Part shown: positions 23,653 through 37,500 of the stretch, piece by piece
Layout of the letters: the number at the start of each line of letters is the position of its first letter
How positions within the stretch are numbered: the first letter of the stretch is position 1
DNA from: Phylloscopus collybita
Lineage: Eukaryota > Chordata > Aves > Passeriformes > Phylloscopidae
DNA: 64,000 bases
Assembly: GCA_027886175.1 (NCBI GenBank)
Contig: JAJNNQ010000137.1
Span: 31,916,001 to 31,980,000 of the forward strand
Direction: 5' to 3'
Made by a program: the position numbers and the translations under genes
Notes under the pieces: model-generated
Database searches by the model: none
Seen by the model: the letters and a program-made list of their open reading frames with translations, nothing else
What the model was told of the DNA's origin: nothing

Positions 23653-26600
23653 ACAAAATGACCTGGATTGAAAGACATGCCACAGAGTCTAGAAAGGGAC
23701 TGTCTCCAAATTAGTATTTATCTTATTCCTCTCCTGCCTTGCTCCTTACTATGCAGGTTATTTTAACCATCCATGTAAACTACTGTCTCATATGACTGAA
23801 AATGAACAATTGTTTAATAAGCAATTGTCAATTGCTGTTGTTCTGTCAGGAGATCAGAGACTGTCAAAATGTGATTACAGGTCTGAGATCTCAGGGTAAT
23901 TGTGGGACTGTGCTGGACTCAGGGGAGCTTGAAAAGAGTGTGTTTGGGAAGAGCATTTTGACCACCTGTATCCTCATGGAAAATAAGTATATTATTCATA
24001 TTTTGTGGAGGAAAGACAAGGTATATAACTATTACATATATCTAAACTTTTCCTGGAAGCTGAAAACTGCCATTTAACTCGATCTCTAGTATTCATCTCA
24101 CTCCACATTTCTAGCATGTCACCTTACCAAGTCATCCTGATTTTTTTACCTCCTTTGGAATTTCTCCACCTAAAGTTTGTCATAGCCTGAGATTTTGCAG
24201 CTGAAGAGATGAGAATTTACATGTCTTGTGTGTCATGTTATGCCAACCTTTCCCCACTGAAATACCTCCCTCTTGTCACAGTCTTTTCCAGTTAACAGAC
24301 CACTTTCTCCAAATTTTTTTAGCAGCTTCCTGTCTGCCTAACTATGACCTCCTTTTTCTCCTTTTACTTGCCATATTTCAGTTTTCCTCTCAGTCAGATC
24401 TTTTGGTGGATTGCACTGTTCCTATTTCAGAACTTCATTAACCCTGTCGTTATAGGACAGTATTCAGTCTTGGGATCATTCCCTGGTGCTAACGCCTACA
24501 TTTGATCATATTTATCTGTCATAGCAATGCATAAGGAAGACAATACACTGATGAATGCATTGGACTATAGCAAAAACTGTGAGCAGCATCTTCCAGGTTG
24601 CAAAGAGATTCAAGTCACATTCTGAAAGTTACATGCGAATCTCCTGCTCTCAGACTGTGGATTCTTTTCTGGCTTTGAGCTTCACATTCCCTTCAGCTCA
24701 GAGCAGGAAAGAAATTAAGTCTCAATAATGATTACACATCAGCTTCTCATGGGAGTCCCAAGAGGAAAATCTGTCATTTCACTTCAACATTTACTGTAGC
24801 AATATTGACAAAGTGTCCCTATGCCACGAGCTCAGAGCACTGGATATATGCATGTCTCCACCAAGTGTGTGAACAGAGTGATCCTCATTCACTGCCACTT
24901 CTTTAAGGACTGTATTCTGTGATTGAGCAATTTAATGTCAGTTTTGTCCAATATTTAGACTTAAGTATACTTTTACCCAAGCATGAGAAGTTTGTTCCTA
25001 ATCTTCTCAGTTTCCTAATAACAAAATGGCTTTCCACAGTGCTGAAGAAGTAAGATTATAAAAAACTAATAATGGATGCCCAATAAATTCTTGTAACAGT
25101 ACATACCTATACTGATGCAGTTTGTCTAAACTTAAACAAACTTGTTTTGTGAAGTTCCTTCCCATACAACTTTTTGCTACTATTCCAGAAGAGAGACAAT
25201 CTTCTTCTGAAATTTTTTGTAGTTTTATTTTTAGATATACATGATATCTGAAAAGCTAAATAGTAAATGATTCTCCTGATGTCTCCTGGAGTCTCTTGCA
25301 GCAAGAAACTTACTTAAAATATCTAGCATTCATTTTTTTGTCAAAGCGAACTTATTCTAATTGGCTCAGGTTCTTGAAGTGGTCTCTCTGGAATATTTTT
25401 AATGTCACAAGAAGCCATTCCTTCCAGGAACTGGTTCTTTTAGTCTCTTTTAAAATTTATTTTCCCTAAGATATCTAGGAAAAAAAACCAACATAGTATT
25501 TCATATTCTCATGTGAATATCCAGAAAAGTTCCATCAAATACTCTTTGAGTTTATTTATTAGCATTTCAGCAATAAAAGATTGCAAATTTTATTTGCAAT
25601 ATGGCATAACACAGTTGCAACACCTTCCAGACCAGCTGAAGCAACAGCTCAGAAATATGGATTGTCTTTCTTGCTGACAAATTTATTGAGAACAACAGTC
25701 ACTTTTCCAATATTTAGTATTTAACTGAAATACATTGCTTAGTCTTTAGTCTTTTACTCTTCCAACAGTTACTAATTACATAAGCTGTCTTAGAAGTCAT
25801 TATGACTCAGCAGCTATGTTTCACTTAAAATCCAGAGAACTGAGGAGCCAGGAACAATACATAATATCACTTATCAAGACAAAGGAAATCTGCAGTAATG
25901 TACTGATTGAGTTGTTCTCATGTGAAGTAAATTAAGCATTTTAAAACTAATCCAATTCTTTTGCAGGTCTGAAGTGTCTTTTTTAGACAATTTGGCAAGC
26001 TGCACATCAGGCTCTGGGGAAAACACGGTTTTCAGCTGAAAAGCAGAAATAAAAACAAGTTCACACTTTTAAAACCAAACACAAACATGTCAAGTCCAAA
26101 GATGTAGAGTAGCCCAGATATATGTGAGGAACGTTGTCCAAATTTAGGAGAGTTAAGGAGAGAGGAGAAATTGGTTTTTTTAAATAGCAAACACTATTTA
26201 ATACTAAATGCATAAAGACTATGGGGGGAAAAAAGGAACCTAAATCGCATATAGCTTCCCAGCAAAGTCACTTGTCTATACTCATATGGCTATTTCTCTC
26301 CTGGAGGCACGGTTTTGTATACCACCATGCCCACCTTAAAAGGACAGTGTATGTTCTAGCAATTAAAACTTTAGCTGAGTTATCAGAGCTAGGAACCATT
26401 AGCCCCATTGAAAAGACCTGGAAACCTGGAAAGCATCTTCCTGGCAAGCATCTATTACCCATAGATTGAGGGCCTCAAGCTTTTAGGTAGGTTCTGGGAA
26501 ACAAATGAAGTCTCATACTTTGAGCATCAAATGGCCTAAGGAAGCAAATATATGTCTAAGGATTAGAAGAGGGTTTCCAAAATGAAAGCAGTGTTTAAGT

Positions 26601-29600
26601 CAAAAGCAGAAGCAGAAATAAGGAAAGTAAGGATGAAATTTTTGCCTGACATCCCAGCAATCCACAATGTCAAGGGCGAGCTTATCTGGAGAGTTCCTTA
26701 ACATTAATCCTTCAATGATGCTTTCACCAGATTTTAGATCATTACATTTTGGTTCTTTCAATGGTTCCTTTTACATACATTTTGGGCCTCTCCAGTATAT
26801 TTTGTACAAATTTTGCAATGTTAGCTGTACATTCATTCTCTTCTGGGGCTTCTCAGTTGCATGCCCAAACAAGAACAGGCATAATTTTGCCTATTCAGCT
26901 CCCAAGTAACACTTACACGTCACTGAAAGAGTTCAGTTGACTGGGACTAACTTTTCTATCTTATTTTCTTGTTTTTTATGTTTATTAAAGTGCATACAGA
27001 TATACTGCAGTTCACTTCAGACTGACATTCCCAGTCCACAGCTACTCACACCACCACAGGGGCAAGTGCATAAATCATTTACTCTCAGTCATTGCCCTCA
27101 ATACATACTACCACAAATATTAGCCATTTGTATTCAAATTTGTATTTACCACAGTTTCAATTTAGTGTGAGGCAAAAAAGATTTAAATTGGGAATAATTA
27201 TTACTAGAGGTTTTCTTCCTAATTTCACTCAGTAACATAATTAAAATGGTGATGATGGGACTTTTTTTGTTTCAAGAATTTTATATCCATGGCAGTTATA
27301 TTTCTTGTTTTTAAACAAGCAACTTCAGAGAAAAAAAATGCTATGAAAGAGAGTTGCACTCTCAGGCTTTCAATAGTAGGGCACACACAGCATAGCATGG
27401 CTTTATTTTGTGCACTTTATGCCACACAAGTTCTATCACAAAATATTTTACTGTGAATATTATGGGAATATTAGCAAGCAGACAGGTTGAACTCTCGAAG
27501 AAACTGTCCTACTACTACTGTGGGGTAGCCATGTTTGTTCAAAAAGGATTGAGAACTGCCAATTTAGAAGAAACATAATAAGACAAAGAAAATTATTCTA
27601 GATATCACTTGGGGATCTGTAAGTTCTTAAGTGATGACCTGTCAGCAAGGTCTAATGAGGAAGGAGGGCTACTTTGGTAGTGACCTAGCTGAAAGTAAAA
27701 GCTGATTCCCCAGTAGTAAAAGCCTGATTGGAATCCTTGTCCTTTTTATAAGGGAGATAGGAGAGCTGAAGCGCTGGCCTTAGATGATGTGTGAACTATA
27801 GGTTCCACTGAGGATGGCAAATAGTGGATACTAATATATACAAGTGTCTGCAACTATTTGATTCACAAATTAGGGTCTAACTAAAAACATGTTTTCTTGA
27901 TTATTTTAGCTGCAGGAGTAAAAACAGAATATGTTTTATACATGTAAAACAACATGAAGAAAAGGTTCTCTTGAGTTCAGCTGACACTGGTATATGTGGG
28001 ACAGCTGCAGCAAAACAGGGAATGCCAAATGTGGCTTAGCCCAGTACATTATTGAGATATAATTATTAGAACAGCTAAGAAAAATGAAGTCAAAATCAAA
28101 TCAATGTATCTCTACCTTACTGTTATGATTCACTTATACCTGGCAAATAAAAATATCCACTTCAGAAGAAAACTCAAGTTCAGACCTTTTAAAACACCAA
28201 AGAATCACATCTTAATTCTTAAAAAAAATATGAAAATGTGGCTAGAATAGCTGGAATATGGTGAAAGCTGAACTATAGTGACTAAGGATGATGACAACCT
28301 TAATGCTTGCTGAGAGACAGTATTTTGGGTAGTATGAAGTGCCCATAAGTCCCATTGGACTCATCAGGAGCTGTGCCTGTTTCTGTGATGAGAATATGTC
28401 TACTGTTATTAAAGTATCAGATTAGGTGTTCATATATCGAAATCAAATTTTGCCCCACTGAAGTCTGCAAAACAAATACACACTCACAGTGCTTTTTCCC
28501 TGGGTTTTTGTTATTTCTGCCCACTGAGCTCCAAAAGAGAAAGACTAAATTCATTTAAAAGTCTAGCAAGAGAGGAAGAGGGAAGGGAAAAAAGACAAAG
28601 CTTAGAAAACATCCCTTTATTTCATTTTTTTAATCGTGTTATTCTTAAATGTTGCATGGAAAAAAAAAGGTGAAAAAACCTTTACAAAATTGATATTCAA
28701 AAGACTAGGATTCTACAGCTCAAGACTTCAAGAAATATCTTAGTGCATTCTAGAAGTGATGGAATTTTGAACCTAGTAAATACTGAAATTTTTAATTTAG
28801 TATTATAGTATCAGTGTTAAAATATGCAAACAAAATGGGAACTCAAAGGAGCTGGGTATCAGCAGTCTATATTTCATATTATAATTTGTAGGATGTAATC
28901 CTAAAATCTTATGGGAAATACTTTTAGGTGCACTGCTATTAATTTACTTATATTATTATTATAAATCTGAAAAGGAAAGATAATGAATCAGACAACATAT
29001 TTTCTGTATCTCCAGCAGTTTTACTAAAATCAAAATTCTACAAAAACTGTAATGTGATGTAAAAAAATATTACTGTGTATAGCTAAACTATGGTCAAACA
29101 GTAACCCTTATTTAATCTTGTTCTCATCCAGCCTTGGATCCTCTGTGTGACATTAATGGCTTTTACAAAATTTAATCAAAGACAAGTATGATAAAAAAGG
29201 TAAAAAAAGTTTTCAAATAGATTATCATTAAACATCAGAAGTAAGCAGCTACCTATTTCTGTGTCAATGGCAAGTTGCTCTTCTTTCCTAAACAGTTTAA
29301 GAAAACTTCACATTTCACACTAACATAAATTAGCCAGATATCTACTGAAACAAGTAAATCAAGTCACAAAAATATTGCATCTACAGGCTCTGTATTATTA
29401 AAAATATAAACATAAGGTAGAAAAGTACTACAACATGAACTTGGTAAAGTGCACATGAATATAAGTGCATTTTCATCTGGTTCCTGAAAATATTTAAAAC
29501 CATATCCTTGGCATCAGCAGCAATAATTTTTTTAACCTCCTTACTGTTTCTCAGAAGGTGTGATACTTTAGCATCACAGATGGCATCTAACAGCAGTTCT

Positions 29601-31349
29601 AGAGACATACAGCTTCAGAATCTACATTGACAAATAGACCCACATTTTTATATTAGACTGGAATAAATTTATGTACTTTATAGGTTTTTTTCACTGATAA
29701 TTTTCCTTAGGCATCTACAGATTTACTAAGGTTGAAAAACAATGAAATAAAATGTAACCAAAACCCTGGAGATCCCAGGGAGAAACCTTCCTTTTTCTTT
29801 TATGTATACTAGAAACATACTTTCAAATCCTAGAGATGATTCCAGCGTGAAATCTAACTATTCATGACTGTAACACTTCCCACTCTCAAAAATCCATCCC
29901 TAACCCCACAGTATTTGGTAAACTCCCGCTTTCATGTCTACATGTAAAAAATTCAGTTTCATTTAGAAAAAGTGTTCTTCACAGTTTTAGACAAAAGGGT
30001 GAAAAATAAAGCTAGAAAAGAAAGGACAAGTCAACAGTATAGTTCATGCATGTCTCATACCCAGAAGAACCCAACTTGCTCAGCCTTAGCATTAACAATA
30101 TTCTTATGAATCACCCTATTGATGTACCAAACCCCACTATTAGGAGGCAGATTTACAGGAATATACTGCAAAGCAGAACTGGAATACTTAACTGGAAATT
30201 TTCTGAGTAGTTTGCAAATCAGAATGAAATCCATTTCATCCTCCCTTTGCTTTCTACATCAAATCAAAACCCTTGAATCATATCTTTTAGTATCAGCAGC
30301 CAAGGTCTCTGTTTAACCCAAGGAATTAAACATCCCCAGGAACAGTCACAACATTGGTGTGGAAGAGTCATTGTCACTGTGGGTAAACTCTTACCAAAAA
30401 CAAAAAAAATACATTCATGTGAAAACTATCTACTGTGAGAAACTCCTGGAATGTTTTAAGTCCCACACCATGCCCAGCATCATTTGGGAGAGTGCCTGAC
30501 ACGAGGAGCCAAAAGCAGACTAGCAATCATTCTCACAGCTCAGCAACACAGATGACTGCACTCTACTAGAGTTTGCTAATCTGCTAAAATAGCCCTAAGG
30601 AAGGAGCTCAGCAGAGTGATTCATTCATTGCTGCATAACTTTGAGCCTCTGCATAATAAGACAATCGGCTACAGCTTTTTCATTGTCATTATATTTACAT
30701 ACAACCAGACCCATTTTTCGCAGTCTTACTTTCAATATGGGTCACAGGATAAATATTTAAGCGATAAATAGCAGAGCTGCTTCAGCTATGCAACTTTACA
30801 GATATCCAGGCATACAGATATATCACAAACTAGAAAAATGTGTTCTAGGTTCCCTGCTGCCAATACTTTCAAAGGGTGATGGTCATAAAATGTCCTACCG
30901 CAGGATTACCACACAATGGATCTCTCACAGGGGCACAAAAGGTGAGAGTAAAAGTGAGTCCAGGTTTCACTAATTTGTATGCATCAGACACTGAGATGCT
31001 GCATCAGTGAACACACACGATACTTCTCACAGAGCTGAGGTTTGAACACTCCACTTTAATAGATCTTTTTCTCACAGTATTTTTACTTTCCTTTTGGGAA
31101 ACTGGAAGATATGAAAATGAACATGATTTTCAAAGGCCAGCTTGCTTAGTGTGACACCAAAATTTCAACTCAAAGCTCACAACCATTATACATTTTTTAA
31201 CTATTGTTTTCTACACATAATAATTGCCCAGCTCCTGCCTGCCAAGTACATACAGATACCTTTACAAATCTGTACAAATCCGTACCAAAAAAATTCCATT
31301 GCTGCAAAAAAATAAAGGAAGAATTTTTTTTTTTTTTTTTTCCTGGGAA
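23653..31349. other. Unique AT-rich non-coding DNA
   Basis: No gene, RNA gene or clear transposon is recognised. Frames are short and featureless. The patch at 30580-30780 has the mixed composition and dense homeobox- and SOX-like sites of a possible conserved element (see findings). Confidence 0.5.
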
Positions 31350-31535
31350 GATTTTCTTCACAGGAAAGGTTGTCAGGCACTGTAACTGGCTTCCCAGAGG
31401 GTGGTAGAGCCACCATTCCTGGAGGTGTTCAGGGAAGGACTGGATGTTTCACTTAGTGCTCTGGTCTAGTTGACAAGTCAGTCACAGGTTAGACTCAAAA
31501 GTCTTAGAGACTTTTTTCAACCTAAATGATACTGT
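31350..31535 (+). mobile_element. CR1 LINE, short 3' fragment
   Basis: This is about 190 bp of the CR1 3' end, plus orientation. TTCTTCACAGGAAAGGTTGT corresponds to the ORF2 tail (F-F-T-x-R-V). It is followed by a degenerate GGCTTCCCAGAGGGTGGT block, then CACCATTCCTGGAGGTGTTC and TTTTTTCAACCTAAATGAT of the 3' untranslated region. It is severely 5'-truncated and follows a run of about 20 T. The terminal octamers have decayed. Confidence 0.85.
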
Positions 31536-34500
31536 CATGCTCTGGGGGAAAAAAGAGATTAATCCTTAATGTTTCACCTCTAATTCAGACTGTGAATTTG
31601 TCAATTAGGTGGTGAAAAAATTTAGCTTAAAAGAATAATATAGAATATACAAATTAACACTGAAAAAATTTTTAGAGAAAAAGTTTTACTTTGACTGGGT
31701 TTTAGATTACCTTAAATTGTGTAATTTAAAATTAAAAAAAAATTAATCTTTATGTCTTTTATGGAGAAAATTGTTATTCTTTATTTTTCAATTACAATTA
31801 ACTTGGAAAGTACTTTGGATCATGGATATAAAAATTATCAGCAAGACAACCCAAGAAATGTTACCCTTAATTTACATTGCAAATTGTACTACATGGCATA
31901 CAAATAGAAATAAATTTCTAGATGAGAAAAATTCAGGGCAATGAAAACACATTTGAGAGCTATTAAGACATAAGTCTGTCAACCTAACTCATTCCTCATT
32001 CTGATCATTTTATCTGAAGTAACACTTTTATTCTACATACATGAAAGAGAGCACTAAGTCAAATTTTATTTTTCCTTTTAAACTATATCAACACAAACTT
32101 ACTCAATTGTAGTCACTGCCTGGAGCCAAGCTGGTATCCAAATATCATAAAGAACAATATTATACAACAGTAGATAGAGCATAATAATCATTATAAATTA
32201 TACAGCATGCAAAGATAAAAGAAAAAAGGAATGCATGGTTTTGCATTCTGCTTGCTAGTAGTATTAATGCTACTGCACTTTCTTACCCAAGATGTAATCT
32301 CTGAAAATATATCTTCTCTCAAGCCTGTATCTTCTTGAGCCCATCTCAAATTAACAGAAATTAGAAAAATAAAATCTAGAAAGAGAGGAGAACCTTTCCC
32401 CTCTCATCAAAAATTCTCCCCCCTGCTTAATATTCTGTAACATTTTAGAAGAAAGGCATGACCTGTATCAGGCAACTGAGAGGGGATATAAGGACTTAAA
32501 ACTACATTCCTTCTCTTTTGTGAATGTGAAACCAAATTCAAAATGACCTCAGATAAAGAAAGTCCTCTCTGCTCCCAGTCTGTCTCTGTATTGCTACTGC
32601 TGTCATGCTAATTGATGGAAACCAGCAACATTAAATGTAAAATCAAGTGCCATAAGCACATCTTTTTTGTGCTATTTACCTGACAGGGAAATTAGTGGGC
32701 AGTTCTTGTGAAGGCTTCTAGAGGATTTCCTTTGGCTTGGAAGTCATATTCACTGAGTATGGCTGTTCTCAAGTGACACAACAGGGAGGAAGGAGACACC
32801 AAAAGAGGACTCAGAGTTTTTCGGACCAAGATGTAACATAGCTTTCTTTCTGCATTATGCAGAGTCTCATTTGCAAAGTCTCACTGAGACATCCCTTTTA
32901 TTTTCAGCCTTGAAATTAGTTGCTGCATTTCATAGCTGTAACAGTCCTTATTGGTAGCGATACAAAGTGAATAGTTCACTAAACCCACCAGAACGGTGAT
33001 TCTTCCTTTTTACCCCAGCACCAGGCTGAACATACAGTTGTGAAGCACAAACATAATTCTGGATGGTTCTGGACTAGGATCCTGATGTGGACTTGGTGGG
33101 TGTGCATAAACAACAGACTCCCTTTTTTTTCTTTCTTTTTTCCCCTCTTCTTTCATAGATACCATCTAATCCACTTCCCTGAGCTAGGTCATGGTTAAGT
33201 TCCTCCATTTAATGAAGCAATTTTTATCTGAGTGCCCTTGCTATGAACCATCGTGGCTGCTACCTGGCACTGAAAAGATGGATAAAGGAAAGTATAAATC
33301 TGAGATTTGCTCTTGTAACAGACTGAGTGGTTCAGTACAGGAAATTTCAGCAGGACTGGGACTTGAGTTATCCTATTTTTGATATACAAAGCTGCTATAT
33401 GATATGGAGTAGAAATGAAAAAAAGCAGTAGTCATCAGTTTGCAACATTGTCATTGCTCCTCTTATTGCTGTTCTTCCTTTTTTAGCTAGTAATCAGTTG
33501 TCCAGCAGATCTACTGTTACTCAGCTCACTGGAGTTTGGATTGCAAGAGGTTGCTAGGAATTGCAAAGGCTAATCCTAAAATACATAATAAAATACTTTT
33601 AATACTGTGAAAATACTGGAGCTATGGTATTTGTTTACCTGTGCTACCAAACCCCATAATAAATCAGAGTTTAAATATGCTGCAAATATGTGAATCACCT
33701 ACATGTTAATAACTAAACAAGACACATAGTAAATATGTATTTCAGATATGTTTGCAAATGAGACTTCAATGATGAAAGAAACTGCAATTAAATCATTTTA
33801 ATAAAAATGTGGAAGACAGTTGGATTTTTTTTTTTTCTTCACTGAGGTTAAAATAACTCAGACCCCATTAAAAAATGAAAGAGGACTGATGCACAGTGGG
33901 AATAAGCCTGGGTGTATAACTGAAGTTTCTATGGAACAAAAAAACTGCTAACTGAATTGGCATTGAAAAGTAAGAGCAAACTTTGTAACCTGAATGAAAA
34001 TATTATTCCCATTCTCAATGGGAAAGAAACCATATTTACTGAGGGTAAACCTTACTTCTTAAGAAACACATATCAATAATATCACAAATGCAAGTCTTGG
34101 GCTTTTTAAAACAGATATTTAATATTATTTAATCTCATTCCTATCTTTTTCTGCCATTTTGGAAGTGTGCTTCTGTTTAATTTTACCATCATCTGAATTC
34201 TTTTGCTTAAAAAGAAGAGCAAAAAGAAACATTTCTCCATGCATTGGTTTTTTTCTTAAGCTTTAAATAACAGAACAGCATTTTCAAAAAACAACAAAAA
34301 ACATAAATCAAACAAACATCAAAAAAAAGCCAAGAAAAATTCCCCACCAAATCCAAACAAACCAACAAAACCAAATGCAGATTTATTGTCTCTCCAGCAC
34401 TCTAGCACCCTATGCAACCTCACATAATACTAAGATGGAAAAAAAAAATCAATTTCAAATCTGTAGCCTTACCTTTTGGCACAGGAATGAAAATACTGAT

Positions 34501-37500
34501 TAAAGCTAAATTATTTAGACAAATTTTTACTATAAGTCTAAATCATTTGCAAATACAGAAATTTCAGAGGACAACCGAAATCAGCTTTATATTCTTTCAG
34601 TGTCATACAAATACTAAAAATACAGCTTCCAAACACACACATTGATTCACAGCAGTCCTAAAATAAATGCCTTATGATCATGACAGATAGATTTCAAATA
34701 GAAGGGAAAAGGCATTCCCTAAAATGTATAAAAATATCTATGCAATTTGCTAGCCTCATGAGGTCATCCCCACAATTGGTTTTAGCTGTCAAGACTGGTC
34801 TCTGCAGAGTCCATTATTCAGGTAGGGAAAGACACATGCAGAGAATGATTGAAAACTTCTAAAATTAGGCTCCAACTCTGAATTTCTGTGCAAAATCATA
34901 TTTCTCTCTATTAACTAAAGAAGCACCTGGTGGCTCTGTGTGGTTTTGTAGGCACTGCCCAAGCTCCAACAGGACAGTCTCTTAAGGGTTGTTCTCCAAA
35001 ATGCTCAAGGGCATTAGTAACACAAATCATTCTGACAGACAGTAGGTACTGTAGAAATTATGTCTAGTTTACTATAAATATTTAAGCTTTGAGAGAGTTA
35101 ATTTCAAAGCAACAAAACCCTGAGAATTCCAAAGTGGAATTGCTAGGATTACTGAGTGATTTAAGAAGTGACGATGCAGATTTCAGTAAAATAGCTAATC
35201 AAATTAATAAGTGTGGGAATATGAACTACATGAAGATCATCAGTTCCTCAATAACAAAATCTTCTGCCTGATGAAAGTTTGTGATGTTTCAGTACAAAAA
35301 TCTACTCATAAAGAAAAATGTGAGAAGGATGCTTAACATCCTTTCCAGTCTGTTACTCATGAGAGAGATTTAGACAAATGGTTTTGCTTGCTAGCCCAGG
35401 CTCCTGACCTTCAATCTTCTCCCTTGTTTGTCCTAAGATTAAATACTCAAGTTTCAGTTCTTCCAAGAATTAGATCTTTTTCTGCAAATCTTCAAGCTAA
35501 AAATTCCCCTGCTGATTCAGAGACAAATAGAAAGAAAACATTCAATATGAAAAAGAAAAATAATAGTCATCAAAGAAGCAGAAAAAAACTGTCTGTATTT
35601 TCTGGATTTCTTTTTCTGGTTTACTAAATAAATATTTTTCTGCCATTGAACTAAAATAAATTTTAAAAAACTACCATGTTCAAGGATATTCCAGAAGCAG
35701 AAATAGCTTCTGCAGGGAGCTAGCTTCATAAGCCACATCAATCACCTAAAGGTATATCCTTTTAATTGCAACAAGCTCTTGGAAAGGTCTGAGAGTTATC
35801 TTGCTGCACATCAGGAAAACATCAAGCATAGATAAAATAGAAACTGCAGTCATCTCTACCTTACAGACATTAGGGATAGCTTTCAAAAATTTCAGATAAG
35901 ATGAGCAGGAATCTCCTATTAGTATTCCTAACAGCATTCTCAGTACAAGAATGCTCACTCCTCATGCTACAAAACTGGAAGGACTGCAGTTTATTCCACA
36001 GCAAAGCATTCTAATAAATGGTGCTGAATAAGTCCTCCTGGGGCTATACTAATTTCCATGACTGCGAACAAATTAAGTGAAAATTGCTGTGAATGTAGGG
36101 CAATCATCTGAGCTGGTTGTGTTTTGAAAATAGTTTTGGTAGTAGAAAAGAGAAGCTGTGAAGAAGCACCCCTTGCTTAAGGGAGCACTGTTAAGACTAC
36201 TTCTGAAATTGTAGGTGGCATCAAATGGTCTATTTTGCTACTTTTGAAAAAGAAAATCTCTGTTGAAATAATAAAGTAGCAACAAAGTCAAAATAGAAAC
36301 ATTATAAAGAGCTAAACAGGACTAGATGGTGAGTTTTGGCTGTAGCCCCACAAGCATAAATCTGCAATCCATGAGCTCCTTCAAACAAAAGAACCCATTG
36401 GTCCTAAGAAATACCACAGAAACATGCAGAGAAGGAATCAAAGCAAAGCTGGGAGAAGTCGTCATAGAATAAGAAATTTACCTTTTGTAAATATCCCTGT
36501 GCTAGTAGTCACCACATAGATATTTCTAAACATTTGATGCCAGAGTGCACTGGGAAAGAGGGAAGTTTGGTAGGCCCAGATCATTACAGGTTCATGGTCA
36601 GCTGTGTCTTAGCTGTGATGAGATTAGCTCTGGCTTTAGTTTAGGTGTAAGTTTTCTCATTCTTTAACTTCGGTGGTGGATCCAGCCTTCTGAAGGGCAA
36701 TTCATTTTTTAGAAGCAGTGCAGGCACCTGGAGAGGATCCCATTCACCTGCCTTTTTGTGGCTAAGCTAAAGCTGCCATCCAAGACCTCCCATCAGGGAG
36801 AGGGAGAAGCAACTGCTGAAAACCCTTGTCCTACAAGGTGTCTGTAAGGTAAACACAGGATTAATTGCCTCCAGGGGGCTTAATTATATTACCCTGGATT
36901 ATAGAGAGAGGTCTGGGTTTCTACCCTGAGCAGAAACAATGATTCTCAAGGAAAACAGGCTCACAGAGGCCAGAGTGATTCCGCAAACAGAAATTTCAGG
37001 GAAGTAAGTTATTTCAACATAGAGGTGGAATAAAAACAAACTATAAAAATATAAACAGAAGTTTATAAATCACAGGCAAGAGAGCAACACAGCACTTTAC
37101 ATAGCTGGGGAAAACAGATAAATAATAAAAACAAACAAATCAAACACAATAAAAACAAACAAATCTGCTAAAAAAAAAAGTAAGCACAAATCTGTTTTGC
37201 TAAAAGTACAGTTCTTTTCAGGTAAAGGGTATTGTCATACAAAAATTCTCAGCAGTTTGCTTTAACCTACACATGGCTTGGACATCATCTTGTCATTCCT
37301 CTTTCTAACAGCTATGTAAAATAGCCTGACACAAGAAACATCTTTGTTGGGGCTTGTCTATAGCAGATAACACTAATCACTGACTTTCTCTCTAATGATT
37401 TATTCTTTCCATTTCCAAAGAATGATTATTGTATTCCTTAAGGTAAAATAATAACAAGTGGACAATAAATAATTACAGGCACCATTGAAAGATTAACAGC

